This document shows, piece by piece, positions 11,521-22,516 of a stretch of DNA of 64,000 nt (position 1 is the stretch's first letter; the number at the start of each line of letters is the position of its first letter). Under the pieces are notes generated by a model that searched no databases, was not told the origin of the DNA, and worked only from the letters and a program-made list of their open reading frames with translations. The stretch covers positions 40,503,530 to 40,567,529 of the forward strand of contig CM037869.1 in NCBI GenBank assembly GCA_021292105.1, given 5' to 3'. The DNA is from Anadara kagoshimensis. Taxonomy: Eukaryota; Mollusca; Bivalvia; Arcoida; Arcidae. The translations under genes and the position numbers were made by a program.

Positions 11521-11750
11521 TGGCCTCGGAGCACAGCCATTTTAACTAAGATTTCCCCTAACTAAAAAATTTGTCGAATTTGATATCGTAATGATTAAGT
11601 CAAAGGTATTCGGGGATTAAGGTGTTGTTTTGAAAATGACAATTCGATAGCAATTCGAGCTCATAACATTTTATTCAGTTTTGTCTAAATTTGCATTCTT
11701 AGTCAAAAGCCAAGTTTAAGTTTAGAAAAATCTTGAAGAAATTATCTTGA
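11521..11750. mobile_element. Family E copy
   Basis: Left part AACTAAGATTTCCCCTAACT; centre GATTAAGGTGTTGTTTTGAA; right part AAGTTTAGAAAAATCTTGAA. This matches the layout of the E copy at 62233-62490 (TIR-like ends, AAGGTGTCATTTTGAAAA centre). Diverged and non-coding. Confidence 0.6.
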
Positions 11751-11879
11751 ATTAAAAATATTTAAAACATGTTATATGTAAACGGTGTACAATTATTGAG
11801 TAAAGTATATATTATTCATAATTTTAATAAAAAATATATGTCAGTGGAAAATATGTCTCTCGAACTTACTAAGTCCCCG

Positions 11880-11955
11880 AGTTCTACCCGGCTCGATATA
11901 AGTAAAAGAATCTTGACGGGGATATAAAAAAGTAAAACTCCATTGCTCAACTTCT
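11880..11955 (+). mobile_element. SINE-L tail fragment
   Basis: GGCTCGATATAAGTAAAAGA then ATCTTGACGGGGATATAAAA and AAACTCCATTGC. This is the 3' domain only. Confidence 0.7.
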
Positions 11956-13091
11956 CTGAGTTCGATCCCAGAGAGAGCAGAACAATAAAACTGCCAAACG
12001 GTGATGTGCCAATACAAACCGAATTTCTCTACGTATGAGCAATTATTATAAATTAAAAATTTTCAATAGATTGGCAAAAATATTTTTTTATATTATGAGA
12101 CAAATCTCAATATTAATTTAACAGCGACAGGTTTTAAAAAATTAATTACAATCCCCAATAAAAGGACTAAAAACTAGACCAAAGGAAATTAGTCCAATTT
12201 GATTTCATTAAAAGATCCTTATTTCACATTCTTCTATGACAACCCCCACCTGTTGACTTGAACCCGCTTACATCATCGAAAAACACCAATAAATGCTAAA
12301 TTGATGGCATAACTTCCTCAATTTAATTGAATTTCAAAAAACTGTATTTTACCTATTGAGAAAAATAAAGGCTGGTAGATAATTATGAGGAGATCAATCT
12401 ATTTAATTAAGCGTTTATTATTACACATCGTAAAACGAGTTACGCGATTTTGAAAAACGAGTCCAGGTGATTTATTACAGAGAGACCATTTTCTATCACT
12501 CGACCTCAAGCCTCTGGCTGACAATGTCTTGCAATATCATCATGATCATATCAACTCTACAATTCAATGTCATGTTGATGTTTTAATTTCTTCGGATGTC
12601 AATTGCTCCCCAATTACAGTCAATAATTCTGATTTGAAAGGAATAGTGACCGGAATGGCGGAAATAATTAGCGACTGATTAAATTATTATGGACTTTAAT
12701 TAAGGTTATTCCCCCTAGTAAGAGATGTAATCAAGGACTGACATAATTTTTGTTTTTATGCCTTTGGTAGTGATAAACATAGTTATTAATGATTATAAAT
12801 TATTTATTTTCGGAAAATAGCAAATAAAATACAAATCATTGGAAATTAATTTCTCCACTTGTTTATCTCTTAATTTTCTTTGATATGGGTACATTATTTC
12901 TTCCAAAATTATTTCTTTCTTAATTTGGGAACTTTTAATTATACAACAGTTGTCGGATTCCCTCGCAACTGTCGTTTTATGGAAGAAAATGCAATGATTT
13001 TGAAAAATGCAACATATGGTATTCTTTAAGTTTAAAAGATTTTTTTCTGATTACAGTGAAAATATCACAAACACCATCCCCATGAGACGAA

Positions 13092-13095
<4 letters not shown>
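11956..13095. other. Unassigned AT-rich DNA
   Basis: No gene, known element or tandem repeat recognised. Confidence 0.5.
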
Positions 13096-13122
<27 letters not shown>

Positions 13123-13502
13123 CTTTGTACAGATGTACAGATATATGCAACATAAATGATAGAGTGACGCACATATTATAAGTAGACGTGCAAAATGAGA
13201 GAGAGAGAGAGGACTTTGTACAGATATATGCAACATAAATGATAGAGTGACGCACATATTATAAGTAGACGTGCAAAATGAGAGAGAGAGAGAGAGAGAG
13301 ACTTTGTACAGATATATGCAACATAAATGATAGAGAGACGCACATATTATAAGTAGACATGTGCAAAATGAGTGAGAGAGAGAGAGAGAGAGAAGAGAGA
13401 GAGAGATTGTAGATAGACATGTGCAAAATAAATGAGGGAAGAGAGGAGCAAGATTTTAGAGATAGAAAGAGAGGCGAAGAGAGAGAAAGAGAGAGAGAGA
13501 TT
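13096..13502 (+). repeat. GA-containing minisatellite, about 90-bp unit
   Basis: Each unit is a GA run followed by ACTTTGTACAGATATATGCA, then GATAGAGTGACGCACATATT and GTAGACGTGCAAAATGAG. Clear unit starts are at 13122, 13213 and 13301, then a decayed one near 13400. The minus-strand Ser/Leu-rich frames are translations of this repeat. Confidence 0.9.
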
Positions 13503-13980
13503 AGCACATTTTTGTGAAAAAGAATGATTTTTATCTTTTCAAGTTATATCATGCTCAAGCAATTTATCATTCTTCAGTGATGCGTTATCTATGTAAAGAG
13601 TGTTAATATGGTATCATAAGAATATATAATTCGGTCTCCCAATGATTGATCTAAAATTCTAATCAAATTCACGGATCATGAGCCATAGAAAATATATAAT
13701 ATTCTAAACCTATGTACTTTAGAGAAAACGCTGCCATGTGGTAAATCATAGTTTTTGATGCGATAAAATAGACGTAAATAAAATAAGAAAAATAATTTAT
13801 GAATCTTTACCGTGGAGAGGTTTGAGAAACGTGTTTAATTTTTTCCCGTTCGTTTTAATTTTTTCATGATTTACTCTGGCAGTATTGAAGTAGATTTTAG
13901 ATTAATAATATGTCATATTCAAAAACAATCTTTATATTTTGTAATTACTCATTTTGTTCCTTGCTTTTCTTTGGTATAGC

Positions 13981-13981
<1 letters not shown>
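13503..13981. other. Unassigned AT-rich DNA
   Basis: Nothing recognised. Confidence 0.5.

Positions 13982-14017
<36 letters not shown>
13982..14017. repeat. (CT)n microsatellite
   Basis: About 34 bp of CT followed by GCGTGTG. Confidence 0.95.
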
Positions 14018-14018
<1 letters not shown>

Positions 14019-14480
14019 GTGTGTTTTCATAGAACGCTAAATTATTTCACATATACAGACGGTCAATTCAGGAATGGTTGGGAAAATCCGAGTGCCCATA
14101 CAAAGAGATCACACTGCTTTAGACAAGTGATAATTACTGAAAGGTATTAGTATTGTCATGTGCTACTTTTGAATGTATTATTTCATAACAATTTAAAAGT
14201 AGCAGAGTATAAATTTCACAGCGACAGGTACTGTCTTTTTTCCTTTAAACATGTTATATTTTATATTCTATATGAACTTTGCGACATGTAGGTTTAGATT
14301 GGTTCAACTGACGAGTTCAGAATATTCGCCAGTTGCGTAATTTTGAAATATTTTTTGAAAAAGGCTACATATAGAAAGGACAATTAGCTGTATATTATGG
14401 TCCATCCATATAAACGTTTACTGTTTATTATTACTATGTATACTTTACAAAACAGGGTTTATTGAGATTTTTTTCACTGT
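14018..14480. other. Unassigned intergenic DNA
   Basis: AT-rich, nothing recognised. Confidence 0.5.
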
Positions 14481-14486
14481 ACTTAC

Positions 14487-14736
14487 AGGGGTTCAAAATG
14501 ATGTTTTGTAATGGAAGGTCCAGGACCTTTTGCCTTTATTTTTGGCAGGTCCCACACAAAGTCATGAAAGTCCAATATTAACACTGGAAGACCTATGTGC
14601 AAATATGGTATTGAAAAGTAATATTAATCTGGTAAAAATGGCAGGTCCATCGGACTTTTACAATTTAAATATCAATGGTCCCGAGGTAAAATCGATAGGT
14701 CCCAGACCTTGGACCCAGGGAATTTTGAACCCCTTC
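14487..14736. mobile_element. 250-bp TIR element
   Basis: Ends AGGGGTTCAAAA and TTTTGAACCCCTT are inverted. Imperfect pairing continues inward (GGAAGGTCCAGGACCT against AGGTCCCAGACCTTGGACC). ACTTAC flanks both sides (14481-14486, 14737-14742) as a likely target duplication. A 78-codon frame inside has no recognisable protein. Confidence 0.75.
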
Positions 14737-14799
14737 ACTTACTATGCTGTGATATATCAATTTTGAATGTATATCATGATTAAATTAAAAAAAATGGTA

Positions 14800-14930
14800 T
14801 ATGACAATGCTATTTTATAAATCTATGTAATACACTGTTATTTATTTAATGTACCGCCATACATTGTATTCTACAAGTATGTAACCATTAGCAAGTGTAG
14901 ACTTACGGAATAAAGAATTCGAATCAGAAT
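14800..14930 (+). mobile_element. Possible LINE 3' end
   Basis: TACATTGTATTCTACAAGTA followed by TTACGGAATAAAGAATTCGA resembles 3' termini of CR1/L2-type LINEs. No coding part is present upstream, so this is only a resemblance. Confidence 0.3.
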
Positions 14931-15415
14931 TAGACCAATGCCTATATATGGCTTACGAGACACCGGGAGACTTTTTTTTAATTGATACTGATGAAAACTG
15001 GGGTAGAAATGAACATACCAAACATAATTGTAACTCAGTTGGTTTGATTTTTAACTTAGTTGAAATATTAGTTATTTGCTAATGTCAGTGGATGAAATCC
15101 CACCAGGTCTGTTTATGATGGGGAAGATGTCCCAGATGAATTTGTAACAATTTTCTAAATATAGATAGAATTGTTAATTTTGCCACCTGCATGATAGTAA
15201 CCATCCTTGTACCGATTTTATATGCATCTCGATAATGAAATTTTCTGATTTATTTAGGGCTATGAAAGGTTTGATAATTCGGATATCAAAGACTTGTTTG
15301 GTACTCTAATTAAAAATCGATTGTTATCAATATATTCATCTATCTGAGGCATATGTCACAAGTAGCCTACTTTTAGCTTTCAGATAAATGAATAGATTTT
15401 AATATCTGAAGGTTA
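14931..15415. other. Unassigned intergenic DNA
   Basis: Nothing recognised. Confidence 0.5.
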
Positions 15416-15416
15416 T

Positions 15417-15419
<3 letters not shown>

Positions 15420-15469
<50 letters not shown>

Positions 15470-15684
15470 TTTGTTGTCAAAGAAGATCAAAATAAATTCC
15501 ATATCTCTCTCCTCTTTCTCTCTCTATTCATGTTTGTTGTCACAGATGACAACAACAAAATTTCGTCCGCCTCCCTCTCTCTCTCTCAGAACATTTTTCA
15601 TGTTTGTTGTCATAGAAGATAAAAGTAAACTTCACCTCTCCCCCTCCCTCTCTTAATGTTTGTTGTCACGGAAGATAAAAACAA

Positions 15685-15738
<54 letters not shown>

Positions 15739-15830
15739 ATAAAGAAGAACATTATTCATGTTTGTAATCACAGAAGATAAAAAATAATAAATCAATAAAT
15801 TTCATCTCTCTCTCTCTCTCTCTCTCCACT
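15420..15830 (+). repeat. CT-containing minisatellite, five units
   Basis: Phrase CATGTTTGTTGTCACAGAAG followed by ATAAAAACAAAATT and a CT run recurs at about 15467, 15529, 15599, 15655 and 15758. Unit length varies from about 60 to 100 bp because the CT run varies. Confidence 0.9.
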
Positions 15831-16296
15831 TCGTGTTATATTTTGGTGTAAGAGTTTAATCGCGATACTGATCTCTCAGTTCATTTTTGGAGAGATAATA
15901 TTATGTGAGTATGCACACTAATGACACCCTGCCCGACAAGAATTTTTTTTATACCAATTTTCATAAAATTTTGAAAAATTACTTTTTCACAGTAATAATC
16001 TGCTCTACTATGCATTTCTAAGCTTTATTTAATCAAAGATGATTATTATTTGAAAATAAAACGAATCTAAGCTGTTCCTATGGTCTATGGCATATTTTAT
16101 GTAATTAACATGACCATTTAAAAAAAGAAAGATTTTATAAAATAAGGCAACACATTTTTTTGAAAATAGAACAAAGTGATGGATGAAAAAGTGGAAAATT
16201 GATACAAAGATTGATTGGATTCATCTTCAAAATGACACCTGCATGTAAAAAAAATCTTTCAAATCGTATGTTTAGCCTGAAATATGTTCTTTTCTA
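15831..16296. other. Unassigned AT-rich DNA
   Basis: Nothing recognised. Confidence 0.5.
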
Positions 16297-16357
16297 TCTA
16301 TCTATAAATAAATAAATAAATAAATAAAAAAATATAATAATAATAATAATAATTCAA
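16297..16357. repeat. (CTAT)n/(AAAT)n/(TAA)n compound microsatellite
   Basis: CTATCTATCTATAAATAAAT, then AAAT repeats, then (TAA)n. Confidence 0.9.
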
Positions 16358-17073
16358 ACAGTTTATTAAGAAAAACGGACTTTACGACTAAAGGGAAACA
16401 ACTCTTACTTTAAATGAGTATTGCTATAAAATTTACAGTTAAAGGGAAGCAACTCAATGTTGCTATAACATCGTTTCATCAACTGAAAGACCAGACCGAT
16501 TGCCTCGATAAACGAAGGAGTGTTTATTTTCTCGGATAATCCGTTTTTTATCGGACAGGTTAAAATACACATTATAAATACCAGTGGTGATTTTACAGCA
16601 CTAGACGGATTGCGGAATACGATTCTTGGACTGAAATTATGAAACCAAAATTTCTTAAGGGGTTGAAAAAATCCCAAAAAGCTGAAAAAAACTAGTACTA
16701 AGTTATCTCAGAAACGCGTAAATCCCAACTGCATCTTAACTTTTTTTCAAGACAAAATTCGATTTTTTATCATTAGAAAAAGGCATGTGTTGTGTATATA
16801 CAAAACTTTATGGTTTTTTTTTTTGCAATTTTGAATACTACGATAGGTCAAATTGCAGTGTTTGGTCCGTGCGTGGGGAGGTCTATGACATTGAAACTCC
16901 AAAATATATGATACATTAAAATATGCGATGTTAAATATGAAATTGGAATATCCAGTGTGGCAAAACATACCAAAAAAACAAAAAAAAAACAAAAACAAAA
17001 CAATGATTCAAGATTAGATGAACAAAATATGGAGGGGATTTAAAAGCATTATATTTTGCATTGTTTTGGATTT
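16358..17073. other. Unassigned DNA with a short duplication
   Basis: AAAGGGAAACAACTC (16390) and AAAGGGAAGCAACTC (16440) are each followed by related ATTGCTATAA/GTTGCTATAA sequence, a local 50-bp duplication. A 90-codon minus-strand frame over it is unrecognised and probably repeat-derived. Confidence 0.5.
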
Positions 17074-17106
17074 TAGCAATTATTAAATACATTTCGGTGA
17101 CAAAAT

Positions 17107-17212
17107 GAGTTGAGTAATGGTGTTTCACGTCCCAGTCAAGAACATTTCACTTCACTTATACCGAGACGTCGACAGCTATAGAAAAAAGTGCAGAAATTTT
17201 GCCCGTGTGTTA
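17107..17212 (-). mobile_element. SINE-A 3' fragment
   Basis: Plus-strand text GAGTTGAGTAATGGTGTTTC, ACGTCCCAGTCAAGAACATT and GACGTCGACAGCTATAG is the reverse of the SINE-A tail. It stops where family E sequence begins. Confidence 0.85.
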
Positions 17213-17290
17213 AGATTATGATATCTTAATTGCCAGATTTAAGTAAGGAAAATCTTAGTTAAGAAATTATTGTGAAACCGTGGCCTGAAC
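17212..17290. mobile_element. Family E right-end fragment
   Basis: AAGGAAAATCTTAGTTAAGA then AATTATTGTGAAACCGTGGC closely matches the right end of the E copy at 62233-62490. It abuts a broken SINE-A. Confidence 0.7.
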
Positions 17291-17384
17291 ATTTATTTTT
17301 CTAATAGCCTTGTATTCGATTTGACTGCGCCAATTATTGAATACATTTCGGCGACAGAATTAGGATAATGAAAAAAACTGAACT

Positions 17385-17650
17385 GTCTTTTGAGAGGCAA
17401 GTACCATCGCCCCGAAATCTACACGGGTTTGGTGTTTTCTCGCGACCTTGACCTTTACTATTTTACCTTGGTTCAAGGTCATGACACACATTTGGACCAT
17501 ATGCATGAAGATTATTGATGTGAAGTTTTATGACAGTCGTCCAAAGCAACAATGAGATATGGCCCGGGCACAATTATACACGGACAGACGCACAGACATG
17601 GTGATTCCTATATACCCCGCCCAAACTAGATTGCGGGGATATCAAAATAA
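17385..17650 (+). repeat. GACGGACAGACG-type mollusc repeat
   Basis: TGACCTTTACTATTTTACCT, GGTTCAAGGTCATGACACA, AGATATGGCCCGGGCAC, then CGGACAGACGCACAGACATG and TATATACCCCGCCC, ending in TTGCGGGGATAT, which pairs with the CCCCGC just before it. Shares its 3' layout with repeat G but not its body. Confidence 0.6.
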
Positions 17651-17744
17651 ATATGACACATTAAGTACCAGTAAACTAAAAAAAACTTCTTTCGAATGTG
17701 GAAGAAATTATAAGAAAATTATGCCAAATATTGTTAGTTAAGAA

Positions 17745-17958
17745 TAGTATAGGCATGCCGAAAGGTTAGCACTCAGCCAACGAACAGGTGGCGAAACGAC
17801 ATATCATCTGGGTCTCTAGTTAGCTAAATCTCGACAACTTTTTGGTCACCTGCTCTTTATCTCTCTGTAGTGTTTCAGCCACTAGCTAACCATGTCTCGT
17901 CCGCTCGACAGACAGACTCGGTGTTAATTGTATAATTATCAACAGGTCTGTACTGTCA
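17745..17958. mobile_element. MITE-P copy, diverged
   Basis: Left AGGCATGCCGAAAGGTTAGC; right TCAACAGGTCTGTACTGT. Interior TTAGCTAAATCTCGACAACT and CACTAGCTAACCATGTCTCG match the family. Confidence 0.7.
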
Positions 17959-18394
17959 CAAAATTCTGGTGGTCCCATCAACAAACTTATTTTACAATAC
18001 ATGGTTCCAAAAATCATCACGTTTTTTCAAATTAAAAAAGCCACGGTAAACCAATCGATGAACCGACAAAAGTATTTGAACCAACATCCCGGCATCTGTA
18101 TGTTTATGGCATGAACACCCGGCCTCACTTCCTCGGAAGGTTTGTAGTATGGATTGGCATAAACCAGTACGTTTCATGAATATTTCCTTATTAGATAGAT
18201 ATTTCTCACACTTCGAAGAAATTTCTCACAATACGACTAGACGACATGCAACATGGATCTGCCAGGGAAGCGAATCCTAAATTATGGCACCCTGTAAACT
18301 GACAAAACCATTTTAATGTATTAAATATGCAAACACATTAAAAAAATATAATATAACTCTTGCCAGTGACAAAGTGGTTTTGTTTATTTAACTA
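17959..18394. other. Unassigned DNA with possible repeat K scrap
   Basis: AACACCCGGCCTCACTTCCT at about 18114 matches repeat K over 20 bp, but its neighbours do not align. Confidence 0.4.
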
Positions 18395-18600
18395 CAGGCA
18401 TATCGACAGTCTTAAATTTAACCAACGGATTTGATTGGTGCCGAAAAGGTATTTAATCTCGCCCTCTTGATAGCAATACCTCGGCAGTTTTTTAGCATCT
18501 GTATCTCTGCAACATTTCGATCACTAGATATTTATATCGTCCGCATTTGGCAGCCGAGATTTGACTTGCCAGACCAATCTGCCTCAACCAAGCCCCGTGC
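18395..18600. mobile_element. MITE-P copy, strongly diverged
   Basis: ACAGGCATATCGACAGTCTT at the left, an interior with TCGGCAGTTTTTTAGCATCT, ATCTCTGCAACATTTCG and TGGCAGCCGAGATTTGAC, and a right end that is no longer clear. Confidence 0.5.
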
Positions 18601-18831
18601 GGTTGAAATAACATGTACAAATGTACATGTTTTCGAAATGGATTAATTTTTATTTACATCTCAAAGTATACTACTATCGAGGTTTTCATATAATGCCATA
18701 AATCTTCCAATGATACTTGATCAGAATTCAAACCAAAGGCGATTTATTACTGTAGACTCAATCATAGAATTTATTATTTATCGTAGATATCTACTTGTTA
18801 ATTTCAGCATAATAACAAGAGTAATTTAAAG

Positions 18832-18998
18832 TAATGTTGTTCAACGTCCCAGTCAAGAATATTTCACTTATACCGAGATGTCGTCAGCTATAGGAGAAAG
18901 TGCACCCCCTTTCAAGTCTTGGGTCAGACCCAGTCGGGGTTCGAACCCACATATTCCCATTTACGGAGCGAGTACTCTACCAACTGAACTTCCGCAGT
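18832..18998 (-). mobile_element. SINE-A with internal deletion
   Basis: Tail (CCAGTCAAGAATATTTCACT) and tRNA-like head (reverse of box B, GGGGTTCGAACCC) are both present, but the middle of about 170 bp is missing; AGTGCACCCCCTTTCAAG is the join. Confidence 0.85.
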
Positions 18999-19627
18999 GG
19001 TTAGAATTATCTACATCATTACATACAAATGCACTACTGTGCATAAAGACTATTTTGAACATAGAATATTGTAAATTACGTTTTAATAAAGAAGTGCTTG
19101 CAAAAATTAACACAGCGTATTTATTCATTATTCAGAGACCTAACTAAAAAGTATTTTTTTGTCAATGCTGCATGTTTTGGTTAACGCCTGTATATAGAAA
19201 AAATACATTTTTGACAGAATATGTGTATTCCAGCTAACCATTTGAGCCTCAAATTACAAATGAATGTTGGGTAAAAATTTACCTTTCACCTGCGTGATTG
19301 AGTAAAAAAAATTCACACCTGGTCGACCTACATATAACCAATAGATAATGAGGCACCTAATGGGAGTATTTATACTTAACCATTTTGATATTCTTGAAAA
19401 AATGGCAAAATTTATGGTATGTACACACTCACATAGATCAATTTAAAACAAAACATATTTTTTCCACTTAGGTCTCTCTTTTCTGTGCTGAAATATAATT
19501 AAAATTTTAACAAAAAATTAGAATTCAATATTTAACCGCAATATATCCATGTTCAAAATAGCCTTTATGCACAGTAGCGGTCTAATCAAACTCAAACGTC
19601 CCGGTCCACATTTAAATTTAAAGTAAA
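18999..19627. other. Unassigned AT-rich DNA
   Basis: Nothing recognised. TGTGCATAAAGACTATTTTGAACATAG-like text near 19037 recurs inverted near 19540-19575, forming a weak inverted repeat around 19.0-19.6 kb. Confidence 0.5.
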
Positions 19628-19967
19628 GTGAGTGAGTAATGGTGTTTAACGTCCCAGTCAAGAATATTTCACTTATATCGAGACGTCGCCAGCTGTAGGC
19701 GAAGGTGCAGAAATTTTGCCTGTGCATTGCGCTGATAGCATTATACAGCAGGGTTCTTTAGCGTGCCAAGCCAACCGTGACACGGGGCCTCGTTTATTTA
19801 GGTTCCCATCCGAAAGAACCGTGACTTTCATTTCGTAATGCCGAGTGCTTGGCGAAAGAACAGTTACTACCCACTTTTAAGTCTTGGGTCAGACCCGGCC
19901 AGGGATCGAACCCACGACCTCCCACTTACGGAGCGAGCACTTTACCAATTGAGCTACCGCAGTGGTT
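19628..19967 (-). mobile_element. SINE-A, complete
   Basis: Close to the family consensus over its full length of about 340 bp: tail GTGAGTGAGTAATGG at the left, reverse box B GGGATCGAACCC, reverse box A TTTACCAATTGAGCTACC. AAAGTAAAG occurs on both sides and may be the target duplication. Confidence 0.92.
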
Positions 19968-20430
19968 ACACATTAAAAGTAAAGTTAACGCTTGTAAATT
20001 AATTAAGTTAAACAAGGTTGGTGAGACCGATTGCTCAGGAAAAGTAAGCACCCCATGTTTAGCTAGATTCATCCACCAAGTCAGTAGTGTGCAATCAAAA
20101 TTTCAATATAAAACGAACATTGAAACACGAGACGTCAAATATACCAAGAATATAAGTGGTGTTAAGCAAACGCTATAAGAAAACGGATAGAAACTATCAC
20201 ACAGTTAGAGTTGATTAAAGAAGTTAAATCTTGAGATTAATGAGCCAAATGGTCGAGAATAGTTGAAAAACTACTGATGCGACGAAAAACTTCAAACTGT
20301 CAAAATTTCTCATACTAGAATGATAAAGAAAAAGTTCAGTAGGAGTTACCTCTCTTTGGTCGTATGCATACGGATTATGTATTGATACAAGAGTTGTCTC
20401 GCTTTATACTGCTCTCAAAAATTACTTTAT
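19968..20430. other. Unassigned intergenic DNA
   Basis: Nothing recognised. Confidence 0.5.
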
Positions 20431-20738
20431 GTACGAGTTGAGTTGAGTAATGGAGTCAAGAATATTTCACCTATATTGAGACGTTACCAGCTATAAGCGA
20501 AGGTGCAGAAATTTTGCCTGTGGATTGCGATGGTGACATTATAGGGCAGGGTTTTTTATCGTACCACGCCTTCCGTGACACAGGACCTCGTCCCCATCGT
20601 GACTTTAATTTCGTATGATGAGTAAAAGAACAGTCACAACTCATTTTCAAGTCTTGGGTCAGACCCGGTCGGGGTTAGAACCCACGATCTCCCACTTACG
20701 GAGCGAGCACTCTACTAACTGAGCTACCGCTGTGGTTA
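20431..20738 (-). mobile_element. SINE-A, nearly complete
   Basis: Full order of tail, body (AGCGAAGGTGCAGAAATTTT, GTACCACGCC) and head (TCTACTAACTGAGCTACCGC), with a short deletion in the tail after GAGTAATGG. Confidence 0.9.
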
Positions 20739-20924
20739 TTAATATGAGGTACAGTATAAACATTTTCATGATGCACATTGACTGCGTTACAATAAAAATC
20801 CAAAAAGTTGAATGACTGTCATAAAAAAATATCGTTGATAAATATATTTCTATACATCCTTGTTCATCTTAGATATCTTTGACGTTCCATAATTCCATTT
20901 TCCTTCAATTCTCAATTCTGACTA

Positions 20925-21065
20925 CACACGTGGTGGTTGTTCCTAGCTAATCAGGAGGTGGTTACCGTTCCGGAGCACCCAACGGAAGTTCACGTGTGTA
21001 CATTAATATACGAGTTTTTACCTTGCTTTTGGGATTGTGATTTGGACCTGAGTACGAGTTTTTGG
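20925..21065 (+). repeat. Repeat K copy
   Basis: CTAGCTAATCAGGAGGTGGT, TTCCGGAGCACCCAACGGAA, GTTCACGTGTGTA, GTTTTTACCTTGCTTTTGGG and ATTGTGATTTGGACCTGAGT, in family order. Confidence 0.75.
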
Positions 21066-21473
21066 TATAGTTTTACTTATAAAAATTAAAAACCTAATTT
21101 CATGAACACAACACTATGATTTTGCTGGAGCAGTTTTTGCTTAAATGACAATATAATGACACAATCAATAAAATAAATGCCATTTCTGGGTAAACCAGGA
21201 CAGGGAATTCTATTAAACTATTAAAAATAAACTAACTCTAAATGATTAATTTATTTACTTAGTCATATATTTAACATTACAAAAGGATGATTTCTGAATG
21301 TCTTAAAAAATAACTTAATAATTGGTGTGCCGGTCACGTGGTATGGTAATGTTTAACACCAGATAGTATCGCTTACAGTTTAAAAAGACAATATGGTGCA
21401 CACTTACAATGGATGTCGGGAGATATAGTTAAATTATCGCCGTCACCTATCAATTTATCAATTTTATACCGAG
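21066..21473. other. Unassigned intergenic DNA
   Basis: Nothing recognised. Confidence 0.5.
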
Positions 21474-21597
21474 TGAACCTCCGACTTGGATTGTTAAATA
21501 ACAAACGACTCAAAAATTCGGAGCCAAAGGATTGATTTGAAATTACTTCTGATGTATATGTACATGTGTATGTATATTTAGCGATTTATATGTTTGC

Positions 21598-21645
<48 letters not shown>

Positions 21646-21806
21646 ATTATCCAGTGAACTTACGACTTAGATTGTTAAATAACAAACAACTTAAAAATTA
21701 CCAATTTATCAAAGAGTAGGGTAAGGATAAATAAGGACACGACATGTCCCCACGCAAAAATTGTCCCCATATGGCACCATGTTGTGCTTACTTTTACGTT
21801 TACACC

Positions 21807-21883
<77 letters not shown>

Positions 21884-21905
21884 TGTACCGATATATGTAA
21901 AAGAT
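21474..21905 (+). repeat. (GA)n tracts with duplicated flank
   Basis: GA runs at about 21600-21644 and 21808-21880. The phrase GATTGTTAAATAACAAAC lies on both sides of the first run (about 21492 and 21671) within a roughly 45-bp duplication. The second run ends in ACTTTGTACCGATATATG, the same phrase as the 13.1-kb minisatellite. Confidence 0.85.
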
Positions 21906-22140
21906 CTTCCAACCGTTGATCGGGGGACAGTAATTACCCTAATCACAAGCATAGCGAGGACACCACCAACAAATGTGGGGACAAGTTCTGCGTCTCCAGA
22001 TATACCGTAGGATAGTTGAAATGCTATAAAACGCTACTAGTGTTTACAATAGAGAAGGTTAGGTTAGATGGGGACATTTGAATGTTCCTACAAAACATGT
22101 CCCCACATTTACTAGTAAATACTGAAAATGTCCTTACGTT
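21906..22140 (+). repeat. Dispersed repeat H, copy 1
   Basis: Shares with 38056-38345 the ordered phrases GACACCACCAACAAATGTGG, GTTGAAATGC, GGTTAGGTTAGATGG and CCCCAC. Both copies have a GA run at their left edge, so the run belongs to the repeat or marks its insertion point. Confidence 0.7.
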
Positions 22141-22211
22141 GTAGGTAAGAGAACTAACATATTTCTAACGAATATCACACAGTGCTAATTATTTATCCCA
22201 CTTGTCCTGCT

Positions 22212-22322
22212 TGGCAAAAAACAGTCACTACCAATTTTCAATTCTTTGGTCAGACTCGGCAGGGGTCGAACCATTAACCACTTAGGAAGCGAGCACTCTA
22301 CCAACTGAGCTACCACAGTGGT
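22212..22322 (-). mobile_element. SINE-A head fragment
   Basis: Plus-strand text AACAGTCACTACC, TTGGTCAGACTCGGCAGGGG and CGAGCACTCTACCAACTGAG is the reversed head and first body part. The 3' half is missing. Confidence 0.85.
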
Positions 22323-22516
22323 ATAGTGCTTCTATTTTACTGTAAGAACTTTCTTCGAAATTACAACTGGAGCCTGGAAAATATCTAGCTGATATCTTTC
22401 TTGTCAAACTTCTGGTTGGCTCGATACCAGTAAGGTGGACTCGGTGTTTGAGTGGATTATACAAGTGCACTTACGCATCACAATCTTTCACTACCTACGT
22501 TCTTATCCAACTCTAA

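Noticed and set aside
16405-16677. 90-codon minus-strand frame as a gene
   Set aside because: Overlaps a local AAAGGGAAACAACTC duplication and shows no motif.
18090-18170. Full repeat K copy
   Set aside because: Only about 20 bp match; the flanking phrases are absent.
19849-20178. 109-codon plus-strand frame
   Set aside because: Most of it is the reverse strand of a SINE-A; the remainder shows no protein motif.
21744-22010. Arg/Glu-rich charged frame that resembles a nuclear or coiled-coil protein
   Set aside because: The charged run is the (GA)n tract; the rest is repeat H.
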